Positions 6,535 through 7,342 of a DNA stretch of 7,342 nucleotides are shown in pieces. Both the position numbers and the translations under genes were made by a program. The notes beneath the pieces were generated by a model. That model was given only the letters and a program-made list of their open reading frames with translations. It was not told the DNA's origin and searched no databases. Positions within the stretch are counted from its first letter, which is position 1. Each line of letters starts with the position of its first letter. The DNA comes from an uncultured Opitutia bacterium (GTDB lineage: Bacteria; Verrucomicrobiota; Verrucomicrobiia; Opitutales; UBA953). The stretch spans positions 1 to 7,342 of the forward strand of contig CAIYUD010000068.1 in NCBI GenBank assembly GCA_903929325.1, given 5' to 3'.

Positions 6535-7113
6535 ATGCGCCACCTCACCCTGTTCCTCGCGTTCTTAACCCCCCTCTTGGCCACAGCCGATGCCACAGTG
6601 GGCAAAGCCGCACCTGACTTCACACTGTCTACGGCTGACGGCAAAACAGTCAGCCTCGCCGACCTGAAAGGTAAAGTCGTTGTGCTCGAATGGTTCAGCC
6701 CGGCCTGCCCCTACAGCGGCGTAAAATTCTATCGCACAGGTAAAATGCAAGAGATTCAAGCCAAGGCCGCAGAACTCGGCGCCACATGGATTGCGGTAAA
6801 CTCTGGAACGGCTAATTCTGCAGCTGATTTAGCCAAGTTCGCCTCCGAATGGAAAGTGCCAGCCACCATTGGCATCGATGCTGATGGCAAGATTGGACAT
6901 GCCTATGGCGCCAAGAGCACACCGCATTGCTTCGTGATTAACGCCGAAGGTATCCTCGTCTACAAAGGCGGGATTGATAGCAATAAGAGCAATAAGTTTG
7001 TCGAAGGTGACTTAACTAAGAATCACGTACTGGCGGCACTTCAGGATCTTAAAGCAGGACGTGCGGTGGCTACACCAACTGCACCGGCTTACGGTTGCCC
7101 AGTAAAATACTGA
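6535..7113 (+). CDS. Exported thioredoxin-fold redoxin (AhpC/TSA-like)
   Basis: The 192-residue product begins with a Sec-type signal peptide (MRHLTLFLAFLTPLLATADA, likely cleaved after Ala20 at ADA), so it should act outside the cytoplasm. The mature part starts with the redoxin entry VGKAAPDFTLSTADGKTVSL at 22-41, then the beta-strand KVVVLEWFSPACPYS at 47-61. Here the active site is C58-P-Y-S, so only the first Cys of a thioredoxin CXXC is kept. STPHCFVI at 128-135 holds the cis-Pro130, followed by Cys132. The tail ends in YGCPVKY with Cys188. The three cysteines could form a catalytic and resolving set, giving a thiol peroxidase or disulfide reductase role; the substrate is unknown. Similar single-Cys redoxins with this tail occur, from memory, in Verrucomicrobia, Planctomycetes and related groups. 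No Shine-Dalgarno precedes the ATG. A strong terminator starts 22 bases after the stop, so the gene is probably monocistronic. Confidence 0.86.
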   Translation: MRHLTLFLAFLTPLLATADATVGKAAPDFTLSTADGKTVSLADLKGKVVVLEWFSPACPYSGVKFYRTGKMQEIQAKAAELGATWIAVNSGTANSAADLAKFASEWKVPATIGIDADGKIGHAYGAKSTPHCFVINAEGILVYKGGIDSNKSNKFVEGDLTKNHVLAALQDLKAGRAVATPTAPAYGCPVKY

Positions 7114-7135
7114 TACAGTCTCAGCATTGATTAAC

Positions 7136-7165
7136 AAAAAGCCCCGGAAACTCCGGGGCTTTTTT
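7136..7165. terminator. Bidirectional rho-independent terminator
   Basis: GCCCCGG (7141-7147) pairs perfectly with CCGGGGC (7153-7159) around a five-base loop AAACT, whose outer A and T can also pair. Five A's precede the stem (7136-7140) and six T's follow it (7160-7165). The T-tract terminates the plus-strand redoxin gene, and the A-tract reads as a U-tract for the minus-strand gene ending at 7184. One hairpin therefore serves both convergent genes. Confidence 0.95.
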
Positions 7166-7183
7166 ATGCACTTAGACTTTATC

Positions 7184-7342
7184 TTAGAAACTATAGCCGA
7201 CGCTGATCTTAATAATTGGGAACATGTTAACGTCCGCTACGTCCTTTGCATACTTTGCGCGTTGAGCGTTAAAATTCGCATCGAACCCAGGGATTGCACC
7301 CAAACTGTCTGAGCGCGTCATAACCAAATCTGGGTTGCCAAT
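7184..7342 (-). CDS. C-terminal end of a probable outer-membrane beta-barrel protein, 5' part outside the window
   Basis: A reading frame enters from the right edge and stops with TAA at 7184-7186, giving 52 residues. It ends in NMFPIIKISVGYSF. The last dozen residues alternate hydrophobic and polar (I-K-I-S-V-G-Y-S-F) and finish in Phe, the classic signal of the last strand of an outer-membrane barrel recognised by the BAM complex. The preceding stretch (SDSLGAIPGFDANFNAQRA) looks like an extracellular loop between two strands, as in TonB-dependent receptors or other large barrels, but I cannot name the family from this fragment. The frame is open through the whole stretch, stops 18 bases from a terminator oriented to serve it, and is thus likely a real gene end. 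Confidence is moderate that it is coding and lower for the barrel assignment. Confidence 0.6.
   Translation of the reverse strand: MGNPDLVMTRSDSLGAIPGFDANFNAQRAKYAKDVADVNMFPIIKISVGYSF

Noticed and set aside
7127..7312. Plus-strand open frame of 61 codons
   Set aside because: It runs through the terminator hairpin and opposite the barrel gene end, so it is not a plausible gene.

Overview
The window comes from a Gram-negative bacterium of roughly balanced GC content. The signs of an outer membrane are a C-terminal beta-barrel-like peptide ending in Phe, a lipoprotein signal and a Sec-type exported redoxin. GlnD points to PII-based nitrogen control. The redoxin, with a single Cys in a CPYS site and a C-terminal YGCPVKY tail, is of a type I associate with Verrucomicrobia, Planctomycetes and related phyla more than with Proteobacteria. 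I cannot place the organism further from sequence alone. Only some genes have a recognisable Shine-Dalgarno sequence.

Layout, left to right. Positions 1-462 (minus) hold most of an MsrA methionine sulfoxide reductase whose C-terminus runs off the left edge; its N-terminus looks like a lipoprotein signal. Just upstream of it on the same strand is glnD (495-3188, minus), the PII uridylyl-transferring and -removing enzyme. Divergent from glnD, across a 76-base spacer, is a DedA-family membrane protein (3265-3900, plus). Its stop codon overlaps the stop codon of a convergent cytoplasmic GAF-GAF histidine kinase (3897-5612, minus) within one TTAA. The kinase is the second gene of a pair with cysE (5612-6409, minus), joined by a TAATG stop/start overlap. 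A 125-base divergent spacer with alternative hairpin arms separates cysE from an exported thioredoxin-fold redoxin (6535-7113, plus). A strong bidirectional terminator (7136-7165) follows. The window ends in the C-terminal 52 codons of a probable outer-membrane beta-barrel protein on the minus strand (7184-7342).

How the genes relate. Most are housekeeping or signalling functions: nitrogen status (GlnD), cysteine synthesis (CysE), membrane homeostasis (DedA), sensing (kinase), and envelope thiol or methionine redox (MsrA, redoxin). The best supported links are cysE with the kinase, through the overlapping codons, and glnD with msrA, through the 32-base same-strand gap. A loose sulfur and redox theme (CysE, MsrA, redoxin) can be seen, but nothing here proves that they act as one system. 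I found no mobile element, CRISPR array, tRNA, rRNA or clear new multi-gene system. The most notable points are the lipoprotein form of MsrA, the coupling of cysE to an orphan kinase, the unusual cysteine set of the redoxin, and the hairpin arms before the redoxin gene.
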